Of a stretch of DNA of 17,098 nt, positions 7,842 to 14,360 are shown piece after piece. Under the pieces are notes generated by a model that was not told where the DNA came from, searched no databases, and saw only the letters and a list, made by a program, of their open reading frames with translations. The stretch spans positions 1 through 17,098 of the forward strand of contig JAACTI010000137.1 in assembly GCA_009993495.1 (NCBI GenBank), read 5' to 3'. The DNA is from Deltaproteobacteria bacterium (GTDB taxonomy: Bacteria > Desulfobacterota > Desulfuromonadia > Desulfuromonadales > Geopsychrobacteraceae). The translations under genes and the position numbers were made by a program. The stretch's first letter is position 1, and the number at the start of each line of letters is the position of its first letter.

Positions 7842-7964
7842 CCGCGTACCGTATGCGGAGGGAGACCGCCATGGGAGGGGGGGCTGCCGACCGGATGGTG
7901 ACAGCTCAGTTTCAGGGCGGAATTCATGCGCCCCGTGGAATAGGAGGTTCGAACTCTGTCACCA
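7842..7964 (+). ncRNA. Structured RNA region of unknown family
   Basis: Three stems can be drawn by eye. CCGCGTA/TATGCGG (7842-7848 with 7852-7858) includes one G-U pair. TGGTGACAG/CTGTCACCA (7896-7904 with 7956-7964) is perfect. Nested inside the latter is GGGCG/CGCCC (7915-7919 with 7929-7933). G-rich single-stranded segments lie between them. It could be a riboswitch-like leader for the zinc-ribbon gene at 8137, or a small RNA. I could not match it to a riboswitch class I know, and no promoter was found, so the strand is a guess from the downstream gene. Confidence 0.35.
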
Positions 7965-8062
7965 GGGCGATTGGATAAGAACAACGCGCTGTTTGACCGC
8001 GGGTTGCTGGTCCCCCCCCACTGGTGGCAAAAGGTTGTTTATGTTACTCTGTTAGTAAGCAA

Positions 8063-8123
8063 TTTGTTTGCCGGGGGGGTGTGCCATCTGCGGTTTCCTG
8101 TCGGTATGCTCCGGGCAAACAAA
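8063..8123 (+). promoter_or_regulatory. Long leader hairpin directly before a ribosome site
   Basis: TTTGTTTGCC (8063-8072) pairs perfectly with GGCAAACAAA (8114-8123). The right arm ends one base before the GAGAGGAG ribosome site (8124-8131) of the zinc-ribbon gene. The 41-nt loop is GC-rich and can pair further internally. Its position suggests a role in mRNA stability or ribosome access for that gene. From 7643 to 8136 there is no convincing gene; ORFs opening there have no ribosome site. Confidence 0.45.
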
Positions 8124-8136
8124 GAGAGGAGTCGTC

Positions 8137-8334
8137 ATGGGACGCGAATATGTGGATCGATTTTCCGAAGCGAGCAAGGAATCCGGCGAAAAGTCAAGTT
8201 TTGCTTGCGAGACCTGCGGTACTGTGCTGACGCACAAACAACATGCGGAGATCGTCAAAAAACACGGCACGGGGATGATCCGGAAAATTACTGCCGGCGG
8301 AGTCTTTAAAGATCCGTCTCCGTTTGGACCTTAG
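8137..8334 (+). CDS. Small zinc-ribbon-like protein, function unknown
   Basis: The ATG at 8137 has a strong GAGAGGAG site five bases upstream and gives a 65-aa soluble protein. It opens with a charged helix, then has C24-x2-C27 in FACETCGTVL and histidines at 33, 36 and 43. This suggests one half of a metal-binding ribbon, completed by histidines or by a second chain. The reading frame stays open to upstream position 8068, but that part coincides with the leader hairpin and is unlikely to be translated. It stands alone on the plus strand with its own terminator 22 nt beyond the stop. I do not recognise a named family; DNA, RNA or protein binding are all possible. Confidence 0.65.
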   Translation: MGREYVDRFSEASKESGEKSSFACETCGTVLTHKQHAEIVKKHGTGMIRKITAGGVFKDPSPFGP

Positions 8335-8355
8335 TCGCAGTAACACTCTAGGAGC

Positions 8356-8431
8356 AAGAGGCCGCCATCGAATTCAGGTTGCATGGGTGATGCATGCTAT
8401 CGAAGCTTCGATGTGCGGCCTCTTTTTTTTT
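8356..8431 (+). terminator. Branched intrinsic terminator after the zinc-ribbon gene
   Basis: AAGAGGCCGC-CATCGA (8356-8371) pairs with TCGATG-t-GCGGCCTCTT (8408-8424), 16 bp with one bulged T, followed by nine T residues (8423-8431). Its large loop holds a second hairpin, TGCAT/ATGCA (8380-8384 with 8390-8394). Position and T tract mark it as the terminator of the gene ending at 8334. The nested hairpin makes it larger than usual. Confidence 0.8.
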
Positions 8432-8544
8432 AGATTTGCAGCGGGCTCTCTGCCGTTGCCGCCACGCCGAAAGCATCGACAGCCTTCTCCCTTGACTCTC
8501 ACGGTCATTTTTACTCCAAGGTTACTGAACAGTTACAGATTCGT

Positions 8545-8925
8545 TTACTTTTTCTTTTTTTTCAGGCTCTTTTTGGTCTTTTTAGCCTTTTTAGCCTTTT
8601 TAGCCGCGGACTTGACCTGCTTTTTTTTGCCCTTATCCTGCTTCGCTTTCGATTTTTTGACCTGGGCTTTTTCAGGGTTGGTGTTCTTTTTGCCAACGGG
8701 TTTTTCCTTGCTTGCATTCACGCCGGGAACCGGAGGTTCAGCGGCCAGCAGAGCTTGGGCCTGGGCGATGACCCGGGTGGCGCGGACTTCGCTGAAACCT
8801 TTAATCATCGCAAGTTGCAGGGGCGTTTTTGCCGCCAGTTCCTCGGCGCTGCTAATGCCTTTCTCGGCCAGAATCGCCGCCGCCGCCGGACCTATGCCAC
8901 TGACCTCCAAAATTGATCGACTCAT
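8545..8925 (-). CDS. Helix-hairpin-helix protein with lysine-rich tail
   Basis: This 126-aa protein has an N-terminal helix-hairpin-helix domain (about 1-62; VSGIGPAAAAILAEKGI is the first motif and IKGFSEVRATRVI the second). Such domains bind DNA backbones without sequence specificity. A Pro-rich linker leads to a tail (73-126) in which 27 of 54 residues are lysine, ending in KKKKK. The layout is that of histone-H1-like bacterial proteins. The tail should bind nucleic acid or other polyanions; polyP is attractive given the neighbours. Its ATG overlaps the stop of the upstream RHH gene as ATGA, so the two are translationally coupled. The tail DNA contains three tandem 9-bp copies (8578-8604), so its length may vary between strains. 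Confidence 0.75.
   Translation of the reverse strand: MSRSILEVSGIGPAAAAILAEKGISSAEELAAKTPLQLAMIKGFSEVRATRVIAQAQALLAAEPPVPGVNASKEKPVGKKNTNPEKAQVKKSKAKQDKGKKKQVKSAAKKAKKAKKTKKSLKKKKK
8578..8604 (-). repeat. Three tandem 9-bp repeats in the Lys-tail coding DNA
   Basis: CTTTTTAGC occurs three times without a gap (8578-8586, 8587-8595, 8596-8604), encoding repeated Ala-Lys-Lys on the minus strand. The unit is in frame, so slippage would lengthen or shorten the tail without breaking the gene. Confidence 0.8.
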
Positions 8926-9140
8926 GATGCAACCTCCTTGTTGGGCAGAATCTCTTCTGCGGGTTCTTGAACACTATGGGTGGTAACAAACTTACGGATG
9001 AAACGGCGAATTTCGCGGGCCGCGCTGGTATCGAGATCTTCGCACAAACTGACGAAGGCATCTCGATCTTCTCCTTTGATCCGGATCACCAGCTGACTGT
9101 CCTTTTTATTCTTCTTCTGGCGTTTTTTCGTATCGCTCAT
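8922..9140 (-). CDS. Ribbon-helix-helix small DNA-binding protein
   Basis: The product of 72 aa has a basic start (MSDTKKRQKKNKK), one beta strand (SQLVIRIK, about 15-22) and two helices (GEDRDAFVSLCEDLDT and SAAREIRRFIRKFVTTH). This is the strand-helix-helix order of RHH/Arc/CopG proteins, which bind DNA as dimers through the strand. The ATG at 9140 is chosen because it starts at the conserved basic segment and has GGAT/AGAG-rich bases upstream; the frame stays open to 9269 but the extra part looks non-coding. It is directly upstream of, and overlapping by four bases with, the helix-hairpin-helix Lys-tail gene, so the two probably act together. It may be an autoregulator or a nucleoid protein. 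No toxin partner is present. Confidence 0.7.
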   Translation of the reverse strand: MSDTKKRQKKNKKDSQLVIRIKGEDRDAFVSLCEDLDTSAAREIRRFIRKFVTTHSVQEPAEEILPNKEVAS

Positions 9141-9326
9141 GTTGGCTCTATCCTGACACCGGGGGATGTTTAAGTTTAAAAACGGCTTTTTGAACCACGA
9201 AAAGACACGGAAAATTAAGATGACAGCAAAGCAGTTATTCTCCAAACAGGTTACACGATGAAGTTGCATATTTCCCTGATTTTGTTCGTGTATCCTGTGT
9301 TTTCCGGTTAACTGGTTTTTCTGGGT
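9141..9326. repeat. Gene-free gap with decayed ACACGAA-type inverted repeat
   Basis: The 186 nt between the CYTH and RHH genes contain GAACCACGAAAAGACACGG (9192-9210). On the opposite strand they contain a similar GAAAACACAGGATACACGAA element (9284-9303). Such ACCACGAA...ACACGAA strings look like degenerate copies of a dispersed intergenic repeat. The two lie head to head. No clear terminator for the CYTH gene and no clear RHH promoter could be found here. Confidence 0.35.
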
Positions 9327-9860
9327 TTAATGATCTGTTGCGTGTCTTTTCGAGTGTTTCACGGTTTTAAGAGTTGTTTTCAGGCGAAAGGATTTCGGCA
9401 GCCCGCAGAGCGCGAGACGGGCATTCTTGTAGGCCGGATCTTCGGTCACCTCCCGCGCCACATAAGCGGGCAAGTTGAAGTCGCGGCTCGCCGCCACACT
9501 GGTAAATTCGACTTCAAGCAGTATCAGCGGGCTGAGTTCAGCGCTGAAAATATCGAATTCCAGACAGAGGTCGCCGTGCATCACCAGATGCCGGGTCTTT
9601 TCGAGGCGGCGGCCGATCGTCAGGGGCCAGAGCATCTCGAACACGATCGCGTCGAGGGGAACTTCCTGCTCCAGGCGCTTCAGGCCCTGGCCCTGCTTTT
9701 CCGTCAACCAGAACTGGCTACCGCGCTGGCGGAGGCGTAGTTCTCGTTCAGCTTCGATGAGCAGATACCCCTGGCGGATTCGGGTCGCCGCTGCGCCCGC
9801 AAGCAGGCCCTGGGGCAGCCGGTCGATCAGAAATTTACGTTCAATTTCGTTCTGCACCAT
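9327..9860 (-). CDS. CYTH-domain phosphohydrolase (probable triphosphatase)
   Basis: The 177-aa protein begins with the CYTH hallmark ExExK at residues 5-9 (EIERK) and keeps the alternating basic and acidic strands of the triphosphate tunnel fold: TRIRQGYL, ERELRLRQRG, WLTEKQG and LLEVEF. CYTH enzymes bind a triphosphate group and divalent metal inside a beta tunnel; bacterial members include inorganic triphosphatases and class IV adenylate cyclases. Hydrolysis of tripolyphosphate or short polyP is the most economical guess here, because the gene follows CHAD and ParA and lies near ppk1. The ATG at 9860 is three bases beyond the parA stop, with AAGG eight bases upstream inside parA. The C-terminal 20 residues are basic and look unstructured. 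Confidence 0.85.
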   Translation of the reverse strand: MVQNEIERKFLIDRLPQGLLAGAAATRIRQGYLLIEAERELRLRQRGSQFWLTEKQGQGLKRLEQEVPLDAIVFEMLWPLTIGRRLEKTRHLVMHGDLCLEFDIFSAELSPLILLEVEFTSVAASRDFNLPAYVAREVTEDPAYKNARLALCGLPKSFRLKTTLKTVKHSKRHATDH

Positions 9861-9863
9861 AGT

Positions 9864-10616
9864 TCAGGCCTTTTTCAGCTGCGGTTCCAGCTCCCGCCAG
9901 AGGGCGTAATAGGCGCGGTTTGCCTGGGTATTGCGGGCAAACAGGTCAATGGGGGTGCGATACTTGCCCATCTTCTCAACATCGGTGGACTGGGGAATCG
10001 CATGCTGCAGAAAATTTTTGTACCGCTTGCGCATGGCGATAGCGGTTTCGCGGTGCAGCTGCTTGCGGGCATCGGCCATGGTGAAAAACGGAACCAACTT
10101 GCTGCGGCTTAAATCCTGCTGTTTGAAAAACTGCAACAACTGCTCGAAAGTGCGCTCCGACAGGGTGGTGGGAATGACCGGCACCAGGACAATGTCGGCC
10201 GCGTTGAAGATATTTTCGGCCAGGCGACTGATGGTCGGCGGACAGTCGAGGATAATCAGATCATATTCCTTTTTCAGCCCTTTCAAGGCTTGCCGCAGGC
10301 GATTCTTGCGCTTGCCGAGGTCTTCCAGCAAAATATCGAAATTTCGAAACGACAAATGGGCGGGAATCACATCCAGATGGGGAAAATCACTCTCCTTGAT
10401 CTGGCTTGCAAGCTGGCCATAGGCCTGCAAAAATCGTTTGCCCAGATTTTTTTTCGCCGGGGCTTTGATGCGGAAGTAAAAGGACGACGCCCCCTGAGAG
10501 TCGAGATCAAGCAGCAGGGTGCGATAGTTGGATCTGGCGGCCCAGTAGGCAAGGTTCACCGCCGTGGCGGTTTTGCCGACGCCACCTTTGATGCTGTAAC
10601 AGGCGAGAATTTTCAT
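9864..10616 (-). CDS. ParA/MinD-type ATPase
   Basis: The 250-aa protein is a small ParA with no N-terminal DNA-binding domain. It has the deviant Walker A KGGVGKTAT (10-18) including signature lysine K10 and catalytic-loop K15, the A' motif DLDSQGASS (37-45), and Walker B LIILDCPP (120-127). This suits ATP-dependent dimerisation and non-specific nucleoid binding, as in Soj and the cargo-positioning ParAs. There is no ParB partner and no sign of parS sites. It instead sits between a CHAD gene (ATGA overlap upstream) and a CYTH gene (3 nt downstream). Related orphan ParAs (McdA, ParC, PpfA types) position carboxysomes, chemoreceptor arrays and other cargo. By analogy its cargo may be polyP granules or a CHAD-containing complex; this is inference. 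Confidence 0.85.
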   Translation of the reverse strand: MKILACYSIKGGVGKTATAVNLAYWAARSNYRTLLLDLDSQGASSFYFRIKAPAKKNLGKRFLQAYGQLASQIKESDFPHLDVIPAHLSFRNFDILLEDLGKRKNRLRQALKGLKKEYDLIILDCPPTISRLAENIFNAADIVLVPVIPTTLSERTFEQLLQFFKQQDLSRSKLVPFFTMADARKQLHRETAIAMRKRYKNFLQHAIPQSTDVEKMGKYRTPIDLFARNTQANRAYYALWRELEPQLKKA

Positions 10617-12142
10617 GCCTCTGTGTCCTCCTTTGATTCCATGGTCAACAATTCCTCAAATTTCTCTGATACCTGGGGAGAACTGAAAGCCGCAATTCTT
10701 GCAAAAACCTGGTCGCGTTCTTCTTGCTGCTGGTGATAGAGCACGGCGCTTATACCGTTGAGGCTGGCAGATTGGGCCGCCGCAACCCGTCCGTGGCCAA
10801 GCTCAAGCAGAAACTTGGCCTGCACCGCATAGTCGTTAAAACGGCCGAGATTGTCCTGAATTTTTTTTAAATGGCTGATCAGCTCTTTAACTTTCGGTTT
10901 GGGAAAAAGTTCGCCGAAGAGTTCAAGCAGGTAACGCAACTTTTTCGCCGAAATCCTCAGGGAGTGAATCTCGGCATCTGGCGTTTCGTCGGTAATTGCC
11001 TGCCCTGCTCGACAGATTTTCCGATAAAGACGCAGTCCCTTGTGGCAGACCAGCTGCTTTAGTGGGGTCGATGCCTGGCGGGTAACAAATTCGGCATCGC
11101 CCTCAAGCTCTAACCTGATTTGCTCGATCTGGGCCTCATAGTCAGGATGCTCAAGGGCAGACACTACCTGCTTGAGAGCTGCGGCGCGGCGGCGGCTGAT
11201 GCGGCAGAACACTGGCCCCAATCCAGGGCGCAGATGGGGAGGCAGCATCTGGTGGTAAATATCTTTTTCCAGCAGAAAGACATCGAGATCACGCAACTGA
11301 TTGGTGCGGCTGCCGAGGGTTTTCAGTTCTGCCTTCAACTGCTGGTAACGCCGGGGAGACAGGGTTTTTCTGAACAGGCTGATAAGGGAACGGGTTTTGC
11401 GAATATTAACCCGATACTGATGAACAAATTCTGTGTCGATATCGGCCACCAGTCCCGGTTCATACTGACGTGCCGTCTGCAACAGAAGCTGGGCCATTCT
11501 GAGGATGGCGGGCTCGGCGAGTTCCAGGGATTGCAGCTGAAATTCAGCTTTGCTTGACGGAGTTTCCATCTTTAGCCCAGCCTCAATTACGAGCTGACGC
11601 AGAGTCAACGGCGGAACAGTTTCGCTCTCCAGAGCGGCAAATCCTGCCATGCAGCCTTGGTAGTCCTCTGTGTAGCCACGCAAGGGCAGAAATGTTGCCA
11701 GACTGAGGGCCGAACCTGCGAGGGGGGCGATGCGAAACAGACGGATCCGGCTGACAATTTTTTCATCGGGGTTGCGAAGGTTGAGCAGGCTGGTGGTCAA
11801 CCGCAAACCGAACTTGGGCAGAAAAGCCCGCATATCAATGAGTTTTTTAAGTTTTTCGGCCAGCTCGCCTGTGGGCAGTTGCCACCAGAAACGCACCCCC
11901 TTGCCTGGGGTTGACCTTGCCACCGGTTGATCCCGCTCGTGCCAGAGTTGCAGTTCACCCCCTTCAATCTGCACCAGCAGGTATCCCGCCTGCCAGATCA
12001 GCCAAGTAAATGAGTCACAGATATTCAGGGTTTGTTCAGTCGACACGCTAACTTCCAAAAACAGATCCGGCGGGAGGCAAGCCGCCAGATCGGCTGGGGT
12101 TATCTGCCGGTTGAATCGCCAATCGGTGCGCAAGTCAGGCAT
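10613..12142 (-). CDS. CHAD-domain protein with degenerate CYTH-like N-terminus
   Basis: The C-terminal part (about 205-500) is a CHAD domain, a helical bundle with conserved histidines and basic residues that binds inorganic polyP. Its two signature helices are VHQYRVNIRKTRS (240-252) and IHSLRISAKKLRY (392-404), with RTNQLRDLDVFL and LGRFNDYAV between or after. The N-terminal 190 residues resemble the CYTH-like domain commonly fused to CHAD (ICDSFTWLIWQAGYLLVQ) but have no ExExK motif, so they are unlikely to be catalytic. The active CYTH may be supplied in trans by the third gene. The frame is open to 12271, but 12142 (ATG, 509 aa) begins the conserved region. A TTG at 12133 has better spacing to GGAAGG and is a serious alternative. 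It is first in the CHAD-parA-CYTH operon. Confidence 0.85.
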   Translation of the reverse strand: MPDLRTDWRFNRQITPADLAACLPPDLFLEVSVSTEQTLNICDSFTWLIWQAGYLLVQIEGGELQLWHERDQPVARSTPGKGVRFWWQLPTGELAEKLKKLIDMRAFLPKFGLRLTTSLLNLRNPDEKIVSRIRLFRIAPLAGSALSLATFLPLRGYTEDYQGCMAGFAALESETVPPLTLRQLVIEAGLKMETPSSKAEFQLQSLELAEPAILRMAQLLLQTARQYEPGLVADIDTEFVHQYRVNIRKTRSLISLFRKTLSPRRYQQLKAELKTLGSRTNQLRDLDVFLLEKDIYHQMLPPHLRPGLGPVFCRISRRRAAALKQVVSALEHPDYEAQIEQIRLELEGDAEFVTRQASTPLKQLVCHKGLRLYRKICRAGQAITDETPDAEIHSLRISAKKLRYLLELFGELFPKPKVKELISHLKKIQDNLGRFNDYAVQAKFLLELGHGRVAAAQSASLNGISAVLYHQQQEERDQVFARIAAFSSPQVSEKFEELLTMESKEDTEA

Positions 12143-12203
12143 CCTTCCAGAGTTCAGGGTGGAGGATTTCGTCTTAATGAAGCATTCTCTCGAATCTTGC
12201 TCT

Positions 12204-12242
12204 TTGAAATATATTTCAACCTGATAGCAAATGTATATACAT
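12204..12242. promoter_or_regulatory. Two adjacent palindromes in the CHAD operon promoter region
   Basis: TTGAAATATATTTCAA (12204-12219) is a perfect 16-bp palindrome, and ATGTATATACAT (12231-12242) is a perfect 12-bp palindrome. On the minus strand TATACA (12232-12237) and TATATT (12208-12213) are 18 nt apart and could be the -35 and -10 boxes of the CHAD operon. In that case the first palindrome would cover the -10 box as a repressor site. The rest of the 299-nt divergent gap (12143-12441) holds no gene. Confidence 0.4.
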
Positions 12243-12370
12243 AAAAAAAGCGAAGCCTCATTGCCTGCCAAATTTCATCAAACCCTCATATCTGCTTAAC
12301 AAGTCTCCAACAAAATCCTGACACATTGGCGCTCGACACAATGCCGGGCGGCGTGATGTGACAGCAGGAT

Positions 12371-12390
12371 TGGCCTCGCTGTGGCCTCGC
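12371..12390 (+). repeat. 9-bp direct repeat with 11-bp period
   Basis: TGGCCTCGC occurs at 12371-12379 and again at 12382-12390, separated by TG. An 11-bp period puts both copies on the same DNA face. This is typical of binding sites for response-regulator activators, and it sits 52 bp before the lipoprotein start. The repeat does not match the Pho box consensus. Confidence 0.45.
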
Positions 12391-12441
12391 GGGAAATTTT
12401 ATCCGCCCTTCATAAAATTGGTTTTTCGTGAGGAGTGAAAA

Positions 12442-14193
12442 ATGAAGAGAAAAAATTTGTCGTCAGGATGGGGAAGCCTCGCGCTGACGCTGGTCATGGC
12501 TGTTGGTCTGGCCGGTTGCGGAAGTGATGGGACGGATGGAATCGACGGGAAGGACGGTGTCAATGGGGCGGGGCAGGTGATCAGTATGCAACGCCTGGGT
12601 CGCACCGCCTCCCAGGGGTTTGATCAAAGTGCGGCGGAAATTGTCGCCTTTGAGCCGGCAGGGAAAAACATCTTCGCGGTCAATGCGCAAAGCGGCATGA
12701 TCGACGTCTTTAGCGCCGCCGATCCAACAGCACCGACCTTAGCGCAAAGCATTGACCTGCGGACTCTGCTGGTAGCCAACGGCAAAGCCACAGATGTTGC
12801 CCTTGTCGGCGCCGCCAACAGCGTCGCCGTGCATGGCTCCTTTGCGGCCGTAGCGGTGGAAGCCAGTCCGAAAACAGGCGCCGGCTGGGTTGTGTTTCTC
12901 AATGTTGACAGCTTGGCCTATGTCACTGCTGTTCAGGTTGGTTCCTTGCCGGACATGCTCACCTTTACGCCCGACGGTAGCAAAGTTGTTGTCGCCATCG
13001 AAGGGGAGCCGGAAGATTATACCGTCGATCCCGAAGGCAGCGTCGACATTATTACCGTCGCCGATTTCTCCTTGCAACGAGCAGGATTCCGTGAATTTAA
13101 CGTCGGCGGCAGCCGCGCCGCAGAACTGCCTGCCGAGGTGCGTGTTTTCGGCCAGATTGTTGATAGCAACGGTCAATGGGTGCGCGCCTCGACAGTTGCC
13201 GAAGATGTCGAACCCGAATATCTGGCCATCAGCGCCGATTCCCAGACCGCCTATGTCAGCCTGCAAGAAAACAACGCCGTTGCCGTGGTCGACCTGGCCA
13301 ATGCCCGGATCAGCAAAATTTTTGCCCTTGGTTTTAAAGATCATCGTCTGCCGGGGAATGAACTCGATGTCAGCGACAAAGACAACCAGATCAATATCGC
13401 CAACTGGCCGGTTTTCGGTATGTTTCAACCCGATTCCATCGCCACCTATCGGGTCAACGGTATCGATTATATTGTCACCGCCAACGAGGGTGATTCCCGC
13501 GCCGACTGGGGCATTGCGCAAAGCGGTGGGGCTACCGACTTTGCCGGGGATTCCCTCAACCTGAACATGGAAGAATTCCGGGTCAAGGATCTCCCCCTCG
13601 ACCCAGACGCTTTTTCTGACGCCGCCAGCCTCCAAGAAAAAGCCCAGCTCGGGCGGCTCAAGGTCAGCGCCCAAATGGGGGATACGGACAATGACGGAGA
13701 CTTCGACGAGCTCTATGTCTACGGCGGCCGTTCCTTTTCCATCTGGAACGCGGCCACGGGCGAACGGGTATTTGATTCCGGCAGCCAGATGGAGCTCCTC
13801 ACCGCTAACAAGTACGGCACCAACTTCAATAATGACAATGATGAAAATGATGCGGATGGGCGCAGCGATGCCAAGGGACCCGAGCCCGAAGGCTTGACCC
13901 TCGGCAGGATTAACGGCCACACCTACGCCTTCATCGGTCTGGAACGTATGGGTGGAATCTTCATTTACGATATCTCCAACCCTTACGCTCCGCAGTATGT
14001 TCAATATCTCAATGATCGCGATCTGAGCAAAGATCCTCTAATTGATGGTGCGGCGGCAGGTGATCTTGGCCCCGAAGGATTTACTTTTGTTGACGCCCAG
14101 CAGAGCCCCAACGGAAAACCTCTGCTTATTGTCGGCAATGAGGTCAGCGGCACCACCTCGATCTATCAGGTTGATGTCACCAGTCTCCAGTAA
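12442..14193 (+). CDS. Choice-of-anchor-I family lipoprotein, beta-propeller-like
   Basis: This 583-aa exported protein starts with a lipoprotein signal ending in lipobox LAGC (23-26), so Cys26 should be lipidated. A short collagen-like linker follows (GTDGIDGKDGVNG). The rest has WD/YncE-like repeats (DMLTFTPDGSKVVVAIEGEPE, PEYLAISADSQTAYVSLQEN) and then the family's conserved end, GPEPEGLTLG, TYAFIGLERMGGIFIYDISNP and PEGFTFV. Asp-rich stretches near 414-425 (DTDNDGDFDE) and 464-476 look like calcium sites. Choice-of-anchor-I proteins are often annotated as alkaline-phosphatase- or phytase-like, but activity is unproven. If it releases phosphate outside the cell it could feed polyP synthesis by the next gene. 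The GAGGAG site (12430-12435) and ATG are clear. Confidence 0.85.
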   Translation: MKRKNLSSGWGSLALTLVMAVGLAGCGSDGTDGIDGKDGVNGAGQVISMQRLGRTASQGFDQSAAEIVAFEPAGKNIFAVNAQSGMIDVFSAADPTAPTLAQSIDLRTLLVANGKATDVALVGAANSVAVHGSFAAVAVEASPKTGAGWVVFLNVDSLAYVTAVQVGSLPDMLTFTPDGSKVVVAIEGEPEDYTVDPEGSVDIITVADFSLQRAGFREFNVGGSRAAELPAEVRVFGQIVDSNGQWVRASTVAEDVEPEYLAISADSQTAYVSLQENNAVAVVDLANARISKIFALGFKDHRLPGNELDVSDKDNQINIANWPVFGMFQPDSIATYRVNGIDYIVTANEGDSRADWGIAQSGGATDFAGDSLNLNMEEFRVKDLPLDPDAFSDAASLQEKAQLGRLKVSAQMGDTDNDGDFDELYVYGGRSFSIWNAATGERVFDSGSQMELLTANKYGTNFNNDNDENDADGRSDAKGPEPEGLTLGRINGHTYAFIGLERMGGIFIYDISNPYAPQYVQYLNDRDLSKDPLIDGAAAGDLGPEGFTFVDAQQSPNGKPLLIVGNEVSGTTSIYQVDVTSLQ

Positions 14194-14224
14194 TTTTTTC
14201 GGCAAAATGCAACCGGTGCTCCCT

Positions 14225-14262
14225 AACGGGTGGGCTTCCAAAAGGAAGCCCACCCGTTTTTT
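14225..14262 (+). terminator. Strong intrinsic terminator after the lipoprotein gene
   Basis: AACGGGTGGGCTTCC (14225-14239) and GGAAGCCCACCCGTT (14244-14258) form a perfect 15-bp stem with an AAAA loop and run into six T residues (14257-14262). It lies 32 nt past the stop codon and separates the lipoprotein from ppk1 transcription. Confidence 0.95.
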
Positions 14263-14312
14263 ATCCAGCATCAGAAGCCATAGGCTCCGGGGGCCGCAGG
14301 GAAATGCTGGAT
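14263..14312 (+). repeat. 9-bp inverted repeat just after the terminator
   Basis: ATCCAGCAT (14263-14271) and ATGCTGGAT (14304-14312) are exact reverse complements enclosing a GC-rich 32-nt loop that can form smaller hairpins (AGCC-ATA-GGCT). It begins exactly where the terminator T tract ends and stops four bases before the ppk1 -35 box. It could be a regulator site or an end-protecting structure. Confidence 0.4.
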
Positions 14313-14316
14313 GAGG

Positions 14317-14344
14317 TTGACAGGAAAGAAAACTGCGCTACAAA
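14317..14344 (+). promoter_or_regulatory. Probable ppk1 promoter
   Basis: A perfect -35 TTGACA (14317-14322) is followed after 16 nt by TACAAA (14339-14344), four of six matches to the -10 consensus. Transcription would start near 14351 and give a leader of about 130 nt before ppk1. Confidence 0.55.
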
Positions 14345-14360
14345 TAACCACGAGGGCAAG

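Noticed and set aside
7941..7964. tRNA-like GGTTCGAAC T-loop
   Set aside because: The flanking bases do not form a T stem and no acceptor, D or anticodon arms can be drawn; the 3' side pairs instead with 7896-7904.
7971..8309. 112-codon frame before and across the zinc-ribbon gene
   Set aside because: No ribosome site; it coincides with the structured leader and overlaps the better-supported ORF at 8137.
9064..9269. RHH and Lys-tail genes as a toxin-antitoxin pair
   Set aside because: The RHH fold fits an antitoxin, but the partner is a DNA-binding HhH protein with a Lys tail and no toxin domain is nearby.
12143..12271. 43-residue N-terminal extension of the CHAD protein
   Set aside because: The extension is unlike CHAD family starts, lacks a ribosome site and covers the palindromes and likely promoter.
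12369..12386. Sigma54-like GG-N10-GC before the lipoprotein gene
   Set aside because: Only the GG and GC pairs and a few bases match; the spacing arises from the direct repeat itself.
12739..14004. 421-codon open frame antisense to the lipoprotein gene
   Set aside because: The plus frame has a lipobox, family motifs and a good ribosome site; the antisense frame follows from its codon bias and shows no motif or start signal.
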